64,000 nucleotides of DNA from Micromonospora lupini str. Lupac 08 (GTDB taxonomy: Bacteria; Actinomycetota; Actinomycetes; Mycobacteriales; Micromonosporaceae), in contig NZ_HF570108.1 of the NCBI RefSeq assembly GCF_000297395.2, positions 3,814,575 through 3,878,574 on the forward strand, written 5' to 3'. Shown here one piece after another: positions 17,090-25,421 of this stretch (the stretch's first letter is position 1; the number at the start of each line of letters is the position of its first letter). Both the position numbers and the translations under genes were made by a program. The notes under the pieces were generated by a model, which worked only from the letters and a program-made list of their open reading frames with translations, was not told the origin of the DNA and searched no databases.

Positions 17090-17931
17090 CGGGCCGACCC
17101 CACGGCCCGGCTGGCGGCGATCGCCTCGGCGACCAACCGGTGGGTGTCGTCGAGGGCGGCCCAGTCGCGTGGCCGGGTCAGGTCCCATCCCGGCAGCGCC
17201 GCGATCGACAACAGCGCCACCGGATCGGACGGCAGCTCGCCGAACGACCGCAGGCCGGCGAGCCGGGCCAGCAGGACGGTCTGCGGCAGGCGGGTCAGGG
17301 TGACCACCGCGCCCCAGCGCAGGAACAGCCAGCCACCGAGCGGGACGCGAGGCGCGATCGGGGGCAGCCCGACCCGCAGTCGGTCGCCGGCGCGTACCCT
17401 CCGGCTGGGCAGCGTCACCCCCGGCACGGGTTGCCGCAGGTCGACGCAGCGCGGGCCGGCGAACGCGTCGACGCCGTCGGTCACCAGAATGTCATCGGTC
17501 AGCACGGGCACATCCCGTGCGGCCAGGGCCGCGAGGAGGCTGCTCTTGCCTGCGGTACGCGGGCCGAGCACCGCCCAGGCACGACCGGCCAGGACGAACG
17601 CGCCACTGTGGAACGTCTCCCGTCCGGCCCACCGGTTGACTGTGGTCGCCACCGGCGCGAGGTAGGGGTGGGCCAAGACGTCCGGGGTGAGTGGCGGGCC
17701 GTAGAAGGTCGCGGTGCCGTGCTCGCGGTCGACGGCGAGGGTACGCCCGTCGGCGAGGATCCTCGTGCCCCGCCGGTCGTCCAGCGGCACCGGTGGTGGC
17801 GGGGGTGTGTCGCACTGGCGGATCCGCACCGCGGGCCAGCCGGGGGCGGCGTCGTCGGCCGGCGGGAGGTCGGCGACCTCGTCCAATCCGTGCACCCGCA
17901 GCCCGTAGGCCGCTCGGCCGGAGGTGGGCAT
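17086..17931 (-). CDS. HPr-kinase-like peptide kinase (RiPP tailoring)
   Basis: A 281-aa protein of the HprK/PEP-carboxykinase-like P-loop fold. The nucleotide loop GPRTAGKSSLL is near residue 122, with an acidic DDILVTDG segment about 25 residues later. A beta-rich N-terminal half carries AYGLRVHGLDEVADLP at the start. Relatives in lasso clusters (PadeK, ThcoK) phosphorylate a Ser at the peptide C-terminus; here the precursor ends Gly-Ser-Leu, so the Ser is one residue in. Start ATG 17929-17931 with GGGGGA upstream; longer in-frame starts exist. It is first of a coupled pair with the nucleotidyltransferase. Confidence 0.72.
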   Translation of the reverse strand: MPTSGRAAYGLRVHGLDEVADLPPADDAAPGWPAVRIRQCDTPPPPPVPLDDRRGTRILADGRTLAVDREHGTATFYGPPLTPDVLAHPYLAPVATTVNRWAGRETFHSGAFVLAGRAWAVLGPRTAGKSSLLAALAARDVPVLTDDILVTDGVDAFAGPRCVDLRQPVPGVTLPSRRVRAGDRLRVGLPPIAPRVPLGGWLFLRWGAVVTLTRLPQTVLLARLAGLRSFGELPSDPVALLSIAALPGWDLTRPRDWAALDDTHRLVAEAIAASRAVGSAR

Positions 17932-17976
17932 GGTTCCCCCGTTCATGGGCTGATCAACGACCATCGGCACGGACAC

Positions 17977-18014
17977 GGTGCGGGTGGCGCTCGTGGTGAC
18001 GCGCCACCCGCACC
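17977..18014 (-). terminator. Hairpin terminator after secreted FN3 protein gene
   Basis: Perfect 14-base arms (17977-17990, 18001-18014) with a 10-base loop, just downstream of the leftward gene ending at 18030. It separates that gene from the HPr-kinase-like gene. Confidence 0.65.
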
Positions 18015-18029
18015 CTCATCCGGCGAGCG

Positions 18030-20726
18030 TCAGCGCAGCGTGCCGCTGACGACGCTCAACTTTCTGGACTCGGCCAGCCGTCGGGCGTCGAGGGCCTTCT
18101 GCTTGGCAGTGGCCTTGCTGCCCTTGGCGGCCTTGGCGGCGGTCGGCATCGCGGAGCCACCGAGCGCGTCGACGTCGTACCCGATCCAGAACGGTCCGAG
18201 CGTGTCCACGGCGAACGTCAGCGCGATGTGCACCGAGCTACCGGGGGCCAGACCACCCAGGTCGAGCGGGACGGTAAGCGTGGTGGCCAACCCGCCGCCG
18301 GGTGGGCTGGTCGCCGGAAGGTCCATCGACAGGTTGCGCACCAGCAGGGTCCGACCGTCGCTTACCGTGATGGAGCTGGTGGGTGTGGTCGGGTTGATCA
18401 GCCGCATGTTCGCGTGCACCACCGGCGACGAGCCGCCGGGCAGCGGTGCCCCGTTGACCTGGCTGAGGCTGGTGATCCGGATCCGCGCCTGGGTGATCGG
18501 GGCGCCGGAGCGGTTGACGAGGGTCCGCCGGATGACCAGGTTGCCCGGGGTGCGGACGCGGTTCGGCGCGGCCGACTGGGCAACGTTCGGGTCGAGCAGC
18601 GTCGACTGCATGGCGCTGTTCTGCTGGTAGGTGCCGAGGCTGTTCTGCGGCGACGGCGTTCCCAGGGCCGACGGCACGCCGTTGATCGGCCCCTGCACGG
18701 TCGCCACCAGGCGGAAGTCCGTGGCGTTGTCCGACGTGTCCTGTGGCTGGCCGCCCACCTTGAGCCGGTTCCAGGCGAAGTGCACGAACGGCGGGCTGCC
18801 GAAGGCCGGCAGCGGGGTGCCCTCGTAGAAGCCGGCAGTGGAGCCGGCGGAATCGACGACCGTGTGGGCGGTGTCCGGGGCGACCACCCGCAGGCCGCCC
18901 TGGCCCAGACTGGGCACGACGTAGTCGGGTTCGATGTTTGTCAGCGAGTAGTCGGTCGCCACCGCCAGGAATCCACGGCGCGGCGGCAGCGGACGCTCGG
19001 TGCCGGGGATCAGCAGGGAGAGCCCGCCTGGCGCCTCGATACGGAACCCGGCGATGGGCAGATTCAGTTCGGTGGTGTTCACCAGCGATACGTACTGGTC
19101 GGTGAGGCCGGAGATGCCGGACTGGGCGAACTGCTCGATCAACAGTTGCCCCGACACGGCGGAGACCTCGATGGTGACGGTGTTCGACACGGCCTCGGCG
19201 CTCGGGTTGGTGCCGTCGTACTGGACGCGGAACCGGTTGAGCCCGAAGGCGGGCATCTGCAGGTCGAACGACGCGGCGTTGAGCACCACCGGGAAGCTGC
19301 CCAGGGGCGTCTCCACGCCGTTGGGCAGTTCGTCGATGAGCGAGACGGATCCTTCGGCGACACCCGGGCCGACGGCGACCTCGAAGTGCACGGCGGTGCC
19401 GAAGGTGACGGCGTTGGCGGACGCGGTGAGCGTGACCACGCTGGCCGGCTGTATGACGAGTCGGATCCCCTTGGTGGTGGTGAATCCGTTCGCGTCCGTC
19501 ACCCGGATGGTGCCCAGGAACGCGCCGGCGGCGGTGGGCCGGCCGGAGATCAGACCGGTGCCGGGCGCGAGGGTCAGGCCGGGGGGCAGGACCCCGCCGG
19601 CGAGGGACCAGACGAAGGGCGCCGTGCCGCCGATGACGGTGAGCTGTTCGGCGTACGCGCCACCGACCTCACCCAGGGGTGGCGCCGGGAAATCGAGCAC
19701 CGGCGCCAGGTTGACGGTCAGCACGATCAACCGGGTGCCGGACCGGTTGGCGGTGTCGACCACCCGGATGACCACCGGGTAGACGCCCGCCGTGGTGGGC
19801 ACACCGGAGATGCCGTTGGACGTCGGGTTCAGGATCAGCCCCGGCGGCAGCGTCCCGGACGCCACCGACCAGACGAAGGGCGGCACGCCGTGGGTGACGT
19901 TGAGCTGCGCGTTGTACGCGATGCCGACGGTGGCGGAGGTCGGCGCGTCGAACAGCAGCGTCGGGGAGACGTTCGCGGTGACCTCTTGGGACTGGGCGGA
20001 TTCCGGGCCGGTGCCCTCGTCGGTACGGGCGGCCACCGTGAAGCGGTAGGTGACCGTCGGGGTGAGCCCGGTGACGGTCTGCGTGCTGGCCGGGCCGAAG
20101 GTCTGGCTGGCCTGGCGGACGCCGGCCACCCACGGGGTGACCTCGTAGCCGGTGATCGGTGACCCGCCGTCCGGGCCGGGGGTCCAGCTCAGCCGGGCCG
20201 ACGCGGTGTCGGCGGTGACAGCGATGATTGTCGGCGCACCCGGCAGCGCCATGATCCTGGCTGCCCTGGAGGGCTTGCTGGCCGGGCCGGTGCCGACGGC
20301 GTTCTTCGCGGCGACGGTGAAGGTGTAGGTGCCCTTGGCGGTGAGGCCCTCGATCTTCTGGGTGGTCTTCGACGCGTCGAAGGTCACCGTTTTCGTCTTC
20401 ATACCGTTGCGGTACGCGGTGACCAGGTAGCCGGTGAGGGCGGCGCCGCGGTCGGCGGGCGCCTTCCACTTCACCGTGGCGGTGCCGGCCCGCCAGGACG
20501 CGCTGGGCGTCGCCGGAGCGGCCGGCGGCTGCTCCGGGGCGGCTGCCACGGCGATCCGCTCCAGGGCGGCGGCCGGCGCGGCGACCGGCACGGACGCGGG
20601 TGTGGGGGTACGACTCGGGGCGCGCGCGGAGGCCGCCGTGGGTGCGACGAGCAGGCTGACGAGCAGCGCCAGGACGGCGGCGCAGGCGGTGACGACCCGT
20701 GGACGGGCGCGGAGCAGTGGGGACAT
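18030..20726 (-). CDS. Large secreted multi-domain protein (FN3, Ig-like, lamin-tail-like)
   Basis: An 898-aa exported protein with no obvious enzyme domain. Order: signal peptide (1-~37, VVTACAAVLALLVSLLVAP, ending ASARA); Ala/Pro linker; two fibronectin type III domains (~75-165, 165-255); two putative-Ig (He_PIG) domains with the repeated phrase PPFVWSVASGTLPPGL / APFVWSLAGGVLPPGL (~260-435); a Big_3-like domain to ~520; a lamin-tail-like domain (LLIEQFAQSGISG, ~530-660); and a beta-rich C-terminal part. It ends in a Lys/Ala-rich tail (KAAKGSKATAKQKAL). It probably acts in adhesion or as a surface scaffold. ATG 20724-20726 places the signal peptide at the N-terminus. Single gene with its own terminator. 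Confidence 0.85.
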   Translation of the reverse strand: MSPLLRARPRVVTACAAVLALLVSLLVAPTAASARAPSRTPTPASVPVAAPAAALERIAVAAAPEQPPAAPATPSASWRAGTATVKWKAPADRGAALTGYLVTAYRNGMKTKTVTFDASKTTQKIEGLTAKGTYTFTVAAKNAVGTGPASKPSRAARIMALPGAPTIIAVTADTASARLSWTPGPDGGSPITGYEVTPWVAGVRQASQTFGPASTQTVTGLTPTVTYRFTVAARTDEGTGPESAQSQEVTANVSPTLLFDAPTSATVGIAYNAQLNVTHGVPPFVWSVASGTLPPGLILNPTSNGISGVPTTAGVYPVVIRVVDTANRSGTRLIVLTVNLAPVLDFPAPPLGEVGGAYAEQLTVIGGTAPFVWSLAGGVLPPGLTLAPGTGLISGRPTAAGAFLGTIRVTDANGFTTTKGIRLVIQPASVVTLTASANAVTFGTAVHFEVAVGPGVAEGSVSLIDELPNGVETPLGSFPVVLNAASFDLQMPAFGLNRFRVQYDGTNPSAEAVSNTVTIEVSAVSGQLLIEQFAQSGISGLTDQYVSLVNTTELNLPIAGFRIEAPGGLSLLIPGTERPLPPRRGFLAVATDYSLTNIEPDYVVPSLGQGGLRVVAPDTAHTVVDSAGSTAGFYEGTPLPAFGSPPFVHFAWNRLKVGGQPQDTSDNATDFRLVATVQGPINGVPSALGTPSPQNSLGTYQQNSAMQSTLLDPNVAQSAAPNRVRTPGNLVIRRTLVNRSGAPITQARIRITSLSQVNGAPLPGGSSPVVHANMRLINPTTPTSSITVSDGRTLLVRNLSMDLPATSPPGGGLATTLTVPLDLGGLAPGSSVHIALTFAVDTLGPFWIGYDVDALGGSAMPTAAKAAKGSKATAKQKALDARRLAESRKLSVVSGTLR

Positions 20727-20987
20727 CGATGTTCTCCCTCTCCGGGGGACGAGGACCGCAACGGATGGAGGAAGAAGGCGGGCGACCGGGTCTGTCTGTC
20801 CACGGTGGCCGCTCGCCTGGTGCCCCCGGCCGCAGGGCGACTGGTAGAAACACGATCCGCCGCTCGCGAAACGACTTTCGCGTATCGGGCGACGCACCTA
20901 GTGCGGTTCTACCAGTTTTCGCAGCTCAGAGGCCATATGCGCAGCGGGAAACCGTCCCCCTTGACGCCCAGGCTGTCCGGAACCCGA

Positions 20988-21024
20988 CTGCCGTCGCGTC
21001 CTCATGACGAGGACGCGACGGCAG
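20988..21024 (-). terminator. Strong hairpin terminator after MerR gene
   Basis: Perfect 16-base arms (20988-21003, 21009-21024) with a 5-base loop, directly downstream of the leftward MerR gene ending at 21033. Confidence 0.75.
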
Positions 21025-21032
21025 CGCGACGG

Positions 21033-21863
21033 TCAGGCGCGATCGACGGTGAGCTGGAGCTCGGTGACGCCCTGCTCCGGGGCGTCCGGGCAGTACTCCA
21101 GGTACACCTCGCGGGCGAACCCGTCGGTGCGGTAGCCGTTCTCCTCGATCCACCGGGCGAGCACCTCGATGCTCTGCTCGACGTCGTCCATCGCGCCATG
21201 GTGGACGATCGTCGCGGCAGTGCCGACCGCGGGCAGCTCCCGTACCGCCAGGTCGGGGACTGCCGAGACGCCGGCGCCGACGGTCACCCCGGCATGCACG
21301 ACCACCGCGTCGCCGTCGCCGTCGGCGGCCGGTTCGTACCAGGCGATGGCCGGGCCCGTCGGCGTGATCCCGGCCTCGGTCAACCGGCGGAACAGCTCCG
21401 GGTAGAGCGGCTGGATCACCGGACCGATGTCCTGGCTCGCATAGCTGGGCGCGACGGCGGTCAGCTCCGCGACGCGCACCGGCGCGATCTCCTTGAGTAC
21501 GACGTCCTGGGTGGTCATCAGACCCTCCGATTCGATCATCCGGAGCCTCGCCTCGACGGCCGCCAGCCGGGCGGTGTCGGCGGCCAGTTGCGCCGTCAAC
21601 TGGCTACGGCGCAACCGCAGCATGCCCCGCAACTCGGCCACGTCGACGGCGTCGTCCAGGATCGCCCGCACCTGTTCCAGGGTGAGACCCAGGTCCTTGA
21701 GGGCGATCACCCGGTTGAGCCGACGCAGCTGGTCCGCCCGGTAGAAGCGGTAGCCGGTGTGCACGTCGACGCTTGCCGGGCGGAGCAGGCCGATGCTGTC
21801 GTAGTGACGCAGCATCCGCACCGACACGCGGCCCAGTCGGGCGAAGTCTCCGATGGTGAACAT
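21033..21863 (-). CDS. MerR family regulator with GyrI-like effector domain
   Basis: A 276-aa regulator. The winged helix MFTIGDFARLGRVSVRMLRHYDSIGLL (1-~70) is a typical MerR DNA-binding domain, followed by a coiled dimerisation helix (~75-115, LRLRRSQLTAQLAADTARLAAVEARL). A GyrI-like/BmrR-type ligand-binding domain follows (~120-276, including ELFRRLTEAGITPTGPAIAWY and VEQSIEVLARWIEENGY). Such proteins sense bulky, often toxic compounds. ATG start with GAGGGGACC upstream. A dyad lying 20-34 bases before the start suggests autoregulation. No dedicated efflux gene is adjacent. Confidence 0.9.
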   Translation of the reverse strand: MFTIGDFARLGRVSVRMLRHYDSIGLLRPASVDVHTGYRFYRADQLRRLNRVIALKDLGLTLEQVRAILDDAVDVAELRGMLRLRRSQLTAQLAADTARLAAVEARLRMIESEGLMTTQDVVLKEIAPVRVAELTAVAPSYASQDIGPVIQPLYPELFRRLTEAGITPTGPAIAWYEPAADGDGDAVVVHAGVTVGAGVSAVPDLAVRELPAVGTAATIVHHGAMDDVEQSIEVLARWIEENGYRTDGFAREVYLEYCPDAPEQGVTELQLTVDRA

Positions 21864-21882
21864 GGTCCCCTCACGCTCGTCC

Positions 21883-21897
21883 CTGACACGGTGTCAG
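21883..21897 (-). promoter_or_regulatory. MerR-type operator within the regulator's promoter
   Basis: CTGACAC-G-GTGTCAG is a perfect 7-1-7 dyad. On the leftward strand a TTGACT -35 box (about 21898-21903) immediately precedes it. The dyad therefore sits in the -35/-10 spacer, as expected for MerR-family promoters that are remodelled by DNA twisting. Confidence 0.55.
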
Positions 21898-21921
21898 AGT
21901 CAAGCGTCGGGTGGAGAGGGT

Positions 21922-23511
21922 TCAGCGGCGGGGCGGGCGGGGCCCGACCAGCCGGCGGACCATCGGCGCGGCGTTCCACTTCGCCGCCCCGACCAGGTCG
22001 CGGGCGTGTTCCAGGACTGTGTAGTCGGGCCGGTTCATCCCGTCGGCGATGGCCCGGTCCAGGTCGTTGCCGCAGCGGCTGAGGACTGTGTCGAAGTCAC
22101 GGCGGACCGGTTCCAGCAGGTCGTAGCCGAACGACCTGTGCATCCGGGCGAAGAGCGGCTTGTAGAGCCGGACCCGTTCGTGCAGCCCGGTGGAGTACGA
22201 CATGGGGTTCTTCGGCCGGCGCAGGACGTAGTCGGGCAGCACGTCCGCGAACGCCCGTCGCACGATCCACTTCTCCTGGCCGTCGCGCACCTTCAGATCC
22301 AGGGGCAGACGCATCGCCAACTCCACCACGCTGAGGTCGAGGAAGGGCACCCGCGCCTCCACCCCGTGGGCCATGGCGGTCCGGTCGACCCGCTGCAACT
22401 CCGTACGGCACAGGTTGCGGATGCGGTGCAGGAACAGCCGACGCGACGCGATCGGGTCGACCTGGCGGTACATGGGGTACCCGCCGAACAGCTCGTCGGA
22501 GCCGTCGCCGGTGAGCACCACCTTGACGCCCAGGTCGCGCAGTCGCCGGAAGATCGGCACCGAGACGACGGCGTTGATGATGTCGCCGTACTCGGTCAGC
22601 TCGGAGATCCGGATGGCCTCGCGCACGTCGGCCAGCCGGATGTCGCGGGGGCGCAGCTCGACCACCACGTGCGGCACGTCGAGGTCGGCGGCGAGCCGCC
22701 GGGCGTACGCCACGTCGGGGCTGTCCGGCACGCCGACGGTCACGGCCACGCAGTCCGGGTGGATGTCACGCATCTGCCGCAGCGTCAACGAGCTGTCCAG
22801 CCCACCGGAGAGCACCACCCCGACGGTCAGGTCGGTCTCCACCCGCATCCGGATGGCGTCGGTCAGGGCGGCCCGGACGAGCAGTGTGGCCTCGTCCGGG
22901 TCGTCGATGACCGGCAGACCCGCGCCGATGGTGAGCAGGTCGACGTAGGGACGCAGCCGCACGGGCCCGTCCGGCTCGGCCCAGCCGTGGTGTCCGGGTG
23001 GCACCTCGGCGACCGGGGCGTGGTGCCCGACCAGCGCCTTCACCTCGGAAGCGAGGTACAGGCAGCCGGGTCGCCGGGACCAGTACAGCGGTTTCACCCC
23101 GAGCGGGTCGCGGGCCAGGTACGCCCGGCCGGTGGCGCGTTCGACGATCGCGAAGGCGTACTCGCCGCGCAGCCGCGTCACCGCCGACTCGCCCCACTGT
23201 TGGAACGCGGCCAGCAGCACCTCGGTGTCGCTGTCGGTGCGGAACACCAGCCCGAGTCGGGTGAGCTGCGCGCGCAGCTCCCGGTGGTTGAAGATCTCGC
23301 CGTTGAAGCAGAGCAGCCAGCGCTCGTCGGTCGAGGTCCAGGGCTGCACCGCACGGTCCCGGTCGACGACGCGCAGCCGGCGGGTTCCGGCGAGCAGCCC
23401 GTTCTCGGAGCGGGTCTCGGTGACCTCGCCGCGCGGGGCGAGGACGGCGAGCATCCGCCGGAAGGTCGCCGGGTCCGCCTCGGGGCCGAGGCTCAACGCG
23501 ATGCCGCACAC
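21922..23511 (-). CDS. Asparagine synthetase B homologue (glutamine-hydrolysing)
   Basis: A 529-aa two-domain amidotransferase. The N-terminal glutaminase domain begins with catalytic Cys2 (MCGIALSLG) and has LLCFNGEIFNHREL and YLARDPLGVKPLYWS. The synthetase domain has the pyrophosphatase motif VVLSGGLDSSLTL near residue 233, LTGDGSDELFGGYPMY near 345 and VEARVPFLDLSVVELAM. Asparagine synthesis is possible, but relatives also form amides in natural products or modify wall peptides. GTG start 23509-23511. It follows the LAS-like gene by 4 bases, so the two form one operon. Unlike the cyclase at 14966, both domains are intact. Confidence 0.82.
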   Translation of the reverse strand: MCGIALSLGPEADPATFRRMLAVLAPRGEVTETRSENGLLAGTRRLRVVDRDRAVQPWTSTDERWLLCFNGEIFNHRELRAQLTRLGLVFRTDSDTEVLLAAFQQWGESAVTRLRGEYAFAIVERATGRAYLARDPLGVKPLYWSRRPGCLYLASEVKALVGHHAPVAEVPPGHHGWAEPDGPVRLRPYVDLLTIGAGLPVIDDPDEATLLVRAALTDAIRMRVETDLTVGVVLSGGLDSSLTLRQMRDIHPDCVAVTVGVPDSPDVAYARRLAADLDVPHVVVELRPRDIRLADVREAIRISELTEYGDIINAVVSVPIFRRLRDLGVKVVLTGDGSDELFGGYPMYRQVDPIASRRLFLHRIRNLCRTELQRVDRTAMAHGVEARVPFLDLSVVELAMRLPLDLKVRDGQEKWIVRRAFADVLPDYVLRRPKNPMSYSTGLHERVRLYKPLFARMHRSFGYDLLEPVRRDFDTVLSRCGNDLDRAIADGMNRPDYTVLEHARDLVGAAKWNAAPMVRRLVGPRPPRR

Positions 23512-23515
23512 GGGC

Positions 23516-24484
23516 TCAGACCCCCATCTCGGCCTCGTACGCCCGGCGCAGACGTCGCCGGGCGGTGGGCGCGAGACACAGGTGCCAGGCCTGCCCCTCG
23601 TCGATGACGTTCAGCTCGCCGGCGTCCTGGCGGGCCAGCAGCAGCTCCGCGAGGGTGTCTCGTGCGCCGAACCGCTCGAACCAGGCCAGCTCGACGTCGG
23701 CCGAGTAGCCGAGGCAGTGCCCGCTGGGCAGCATCGCGGCGTAGCCCAGGCGACGCAGGCGGTACTGGTGCTCGGTGCTGCGTACGAGGCTGGTCACCCA
23801 CAGCGGCGGGGTGGCCGGTGGCGCGGCGGCGGCGAACTCCCGGCCCAGCTCGTTGAGCAGGGCCACCACCTCCCGGCGGGCCCGACGGAACAGCAGCCCG
23901 GCGGTGTGCGGGCTCGCGTCGGGGCGCAGTCGCCGGCGCAGTCCGCGCGCGGCGCGGCCCAGGACGGTGGCGGGTTGCTCCTGGTACCGGAAGCGCAGCA
24001 GGTCCCGGCGGCGCAGCCACTCCAGGTCGACGAGGTCGGCGCTGCCGTTGACCTGGTCGTCGGTGACGAAGATCGGGGCGTCCTGCCACCACAGCACGTC
24101 GATGCGGGAGAGGAGGTAGATCCGGACCAGCGCGGTGAGGTCCCGTGCCGAGGTGCGCTCGTTCGGCTGGTAACGGGCCATCTCCAGCAGCAACGTCTCG
24201 CGGGCGCCCAGCAGACCCTGCGGGGTGGCGTCGAGCACGGCGGCCAGGGCCGGTTCGCGCAGCCGCTCGTCGATGAGCACCTGGCGGGCCCGGGTGCTGG
24301 TGGCGTCGGCCAGGGCGCCCACCTCGACCAGCAGGTCGGCCACGGCAGCCCGGTAGGCGGCGAGGTCGGGCGCGGCGGTGGGCGGCCGGCGGGCGGCAGA
24401 GCTGGGCGGGCGGCGGCGGGCGGGGGCGGTGGGCGACGCGGGCGGTCCGGGCTGCTGGCCCGGACTACGGCTGGGCACTCGCAT
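23516..24484 (-). CDS. LAS/M15-like (DUF5715-like) protein paired with asparagine synthetase
   Basis: A 322-aa protein without a signal peptide. It has a Pro/Arg-rich N-terminal 45 residues and a helical middle with the phrases LLEMARYQPNERTSARDL and LSRIDVLWWQDAPIFV. The C-terminal domain carries SLVRSTEHQYRLRRLG, then SGHCLGYSAD (about 246-258), matching the LAS metallopeptidase pattern SxHxxG-x-S/A-x-D. A later E-GQA-WH (about 301) could be the second zinc-ligand motif. This resembles M15/VanX-type D-Ala-D-Ala or DUF5715 proteins; the assignment rests on these motifs only. ATG at 24482-24484 with GAAGGGA upstream. It lies 4 bases before the asparagine-synthetase gene, suggesting opposing or sequential action on an amide-containing substrate. 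Confidence 0.6.
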   Translation of the reverse strand: MRVPSRSPGQQPGPPASPTAPARRRPPSSAARRPPTAAPDLAAYRAAVADLLVEVGALADATSTRARQVLIDERLREPALAAVLDATPQGLLGARETLLLEMARYQPNERTSARDLTALVRIYLLSRIDVLWWQDAPIFVTDDQVNGSADLVDLEWLRRRDLLRFRYQEQPATVLGRAARGLRRRLRPDASPHTAGLLFRRARREVVALLNELGREFAAAAPPATPPLWVTSLVRSTEHQYRLRRLGYAAMLPSGHCLGYSADVELAWFERFGARDTLAELLLARQDAGELNVIDEGQAWHLCLAPTARRRLRRAYEAEMGV

Positions 24485-24623
24485 GACGGGGTCCCTTCTC
24501 CGGTCACGGCGCTGGGTAGATCGCCCTGAACACACCGTAATCATCGGGACCGGGCACAGACCGAACAATCCTCCGATCTCCCCCCGAACGGACGCGACCG
24601 CCGCCGCGCGCCGACGGGGACCG

Positions 24624-25421
24624 TCAGTCGCCGTCCGTCGCCACCAGGCCCTGCACCTCGGCGTACGACGGCAGTCCCGCCGCCACGGCGACTCCGCCGG
24701 TTCGGACGGCGTCGGCGGCCTCGACCGCGGCGCCCAGGGCGGCTCGGAACAGCAGGGAGCCGGTGCTGACCCGCGCCACCCCGGCCCGGCCCAGCTCGGC
24801 CAGACCCGGCCCGCCCGGTTGGTACAGCGCGTTGACCGGCGCGTCGAGTCGTTCGGTGAGCACGCGCAGCGTCGCCGGGTCGACGGTTCCCGGCGCGAAG
24901 ATGCCGTCCGCGCCGGCCGCCCGGTAGGCGCGAGCACGGGCGAGGGCCTCCGGCAGCGGGTCGGCCACCCCGAGCCACCACGTGTCGGTACGCGCGTTGA
25001 CGAACAGGTCCGGCACCGCCGCCTTCACCGCCGCGATCGTGTCGGCGACGCTCTCGGGTTCGGCGAGAGTGCCGTCCGGGCGCCCGTCCTCCAGGTTGAT
25101 GCCGACCACGCCGAGGCCGGCCAGCTCCGTCACGTACCCGGCGACCTCCGCCGGGTCGTCGCTGAACCCGGCCTCCACGTCGACGCTGAGCAGCACCGGC
25201 AGTCGAGCCAGCCGCCGGGCCAGCGCCAGGGTCTCCCCCGCGGTGGCCGCCGCGCCGTCGGGAAGGCCGGCGGTCGCGGCGACGCCGAGGCTTGTGGTGC
25301 CGATCGCCGGGTGGCCACGCGCGGCGAGCGCCGCCGCCGAGGCGTGGTCCCAGGCGTTGGGCAGCAGCAGGGGACGGCCGCTGCGGTGCAGGGCGTGGAA
25401 CGCGGCACGGCGGTCGATCAT
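24624..25421 (-). CDS. Isocitrate lyase/PEP mutase family protein
   Basis: A 265-aa TIM-barrel enzyme of the PEP mutase/ICL superfamily, which makes or breaks C-C or C-P bonds of small oxo-acids. Visible pieces: LLLPNAWDHASAAALAARG at the N-terminus, SVDVEAGFSDDPAEVAGYV (metal-binding acidic region), GINLEDGRPDG and LFVNARTDTWWLG. These are close to the oxaloacetate-hydrolase/carboxyvinyl-phosphonate branch, but the true substrate is unknown. Start ATG 25419-25421 overlaps the P450 stop by 4 bases, so it is translated with the P450. Confidence 0.85.
   Translation of the reverse strand: MIDRRAAFHALHRSGRPLLLPNAWDHASAAALAARGHPAIGTTSLGVAATAGLPDGAAATAGETLALARRLARLPVLLSVDVEAGFSDDPAEVAGYVTELAGLGVVGINLEDGRPDGTLAEPESVADTIAAVKAAVPDLFVNARTDTWWLGVADPLPEALARARAYRAAGADGIFAPGTVDPATLRVLTERLDAPVNALYQPGGPGLAELGRAGVARVSTGSLLFRAALGAAVEAADAVRTGGVAVAAGLPSYAEVQGLVATDGD

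Noticed and set aside
21922..23511. Asparagine synthetase homologue as a second cyclase of the RiPP locus
   Set aside because: It has an intact glutaminase domain with Cys2, lies 4 kb away beyond two unrelated genes, and is in an operon with the LAS-like gene.
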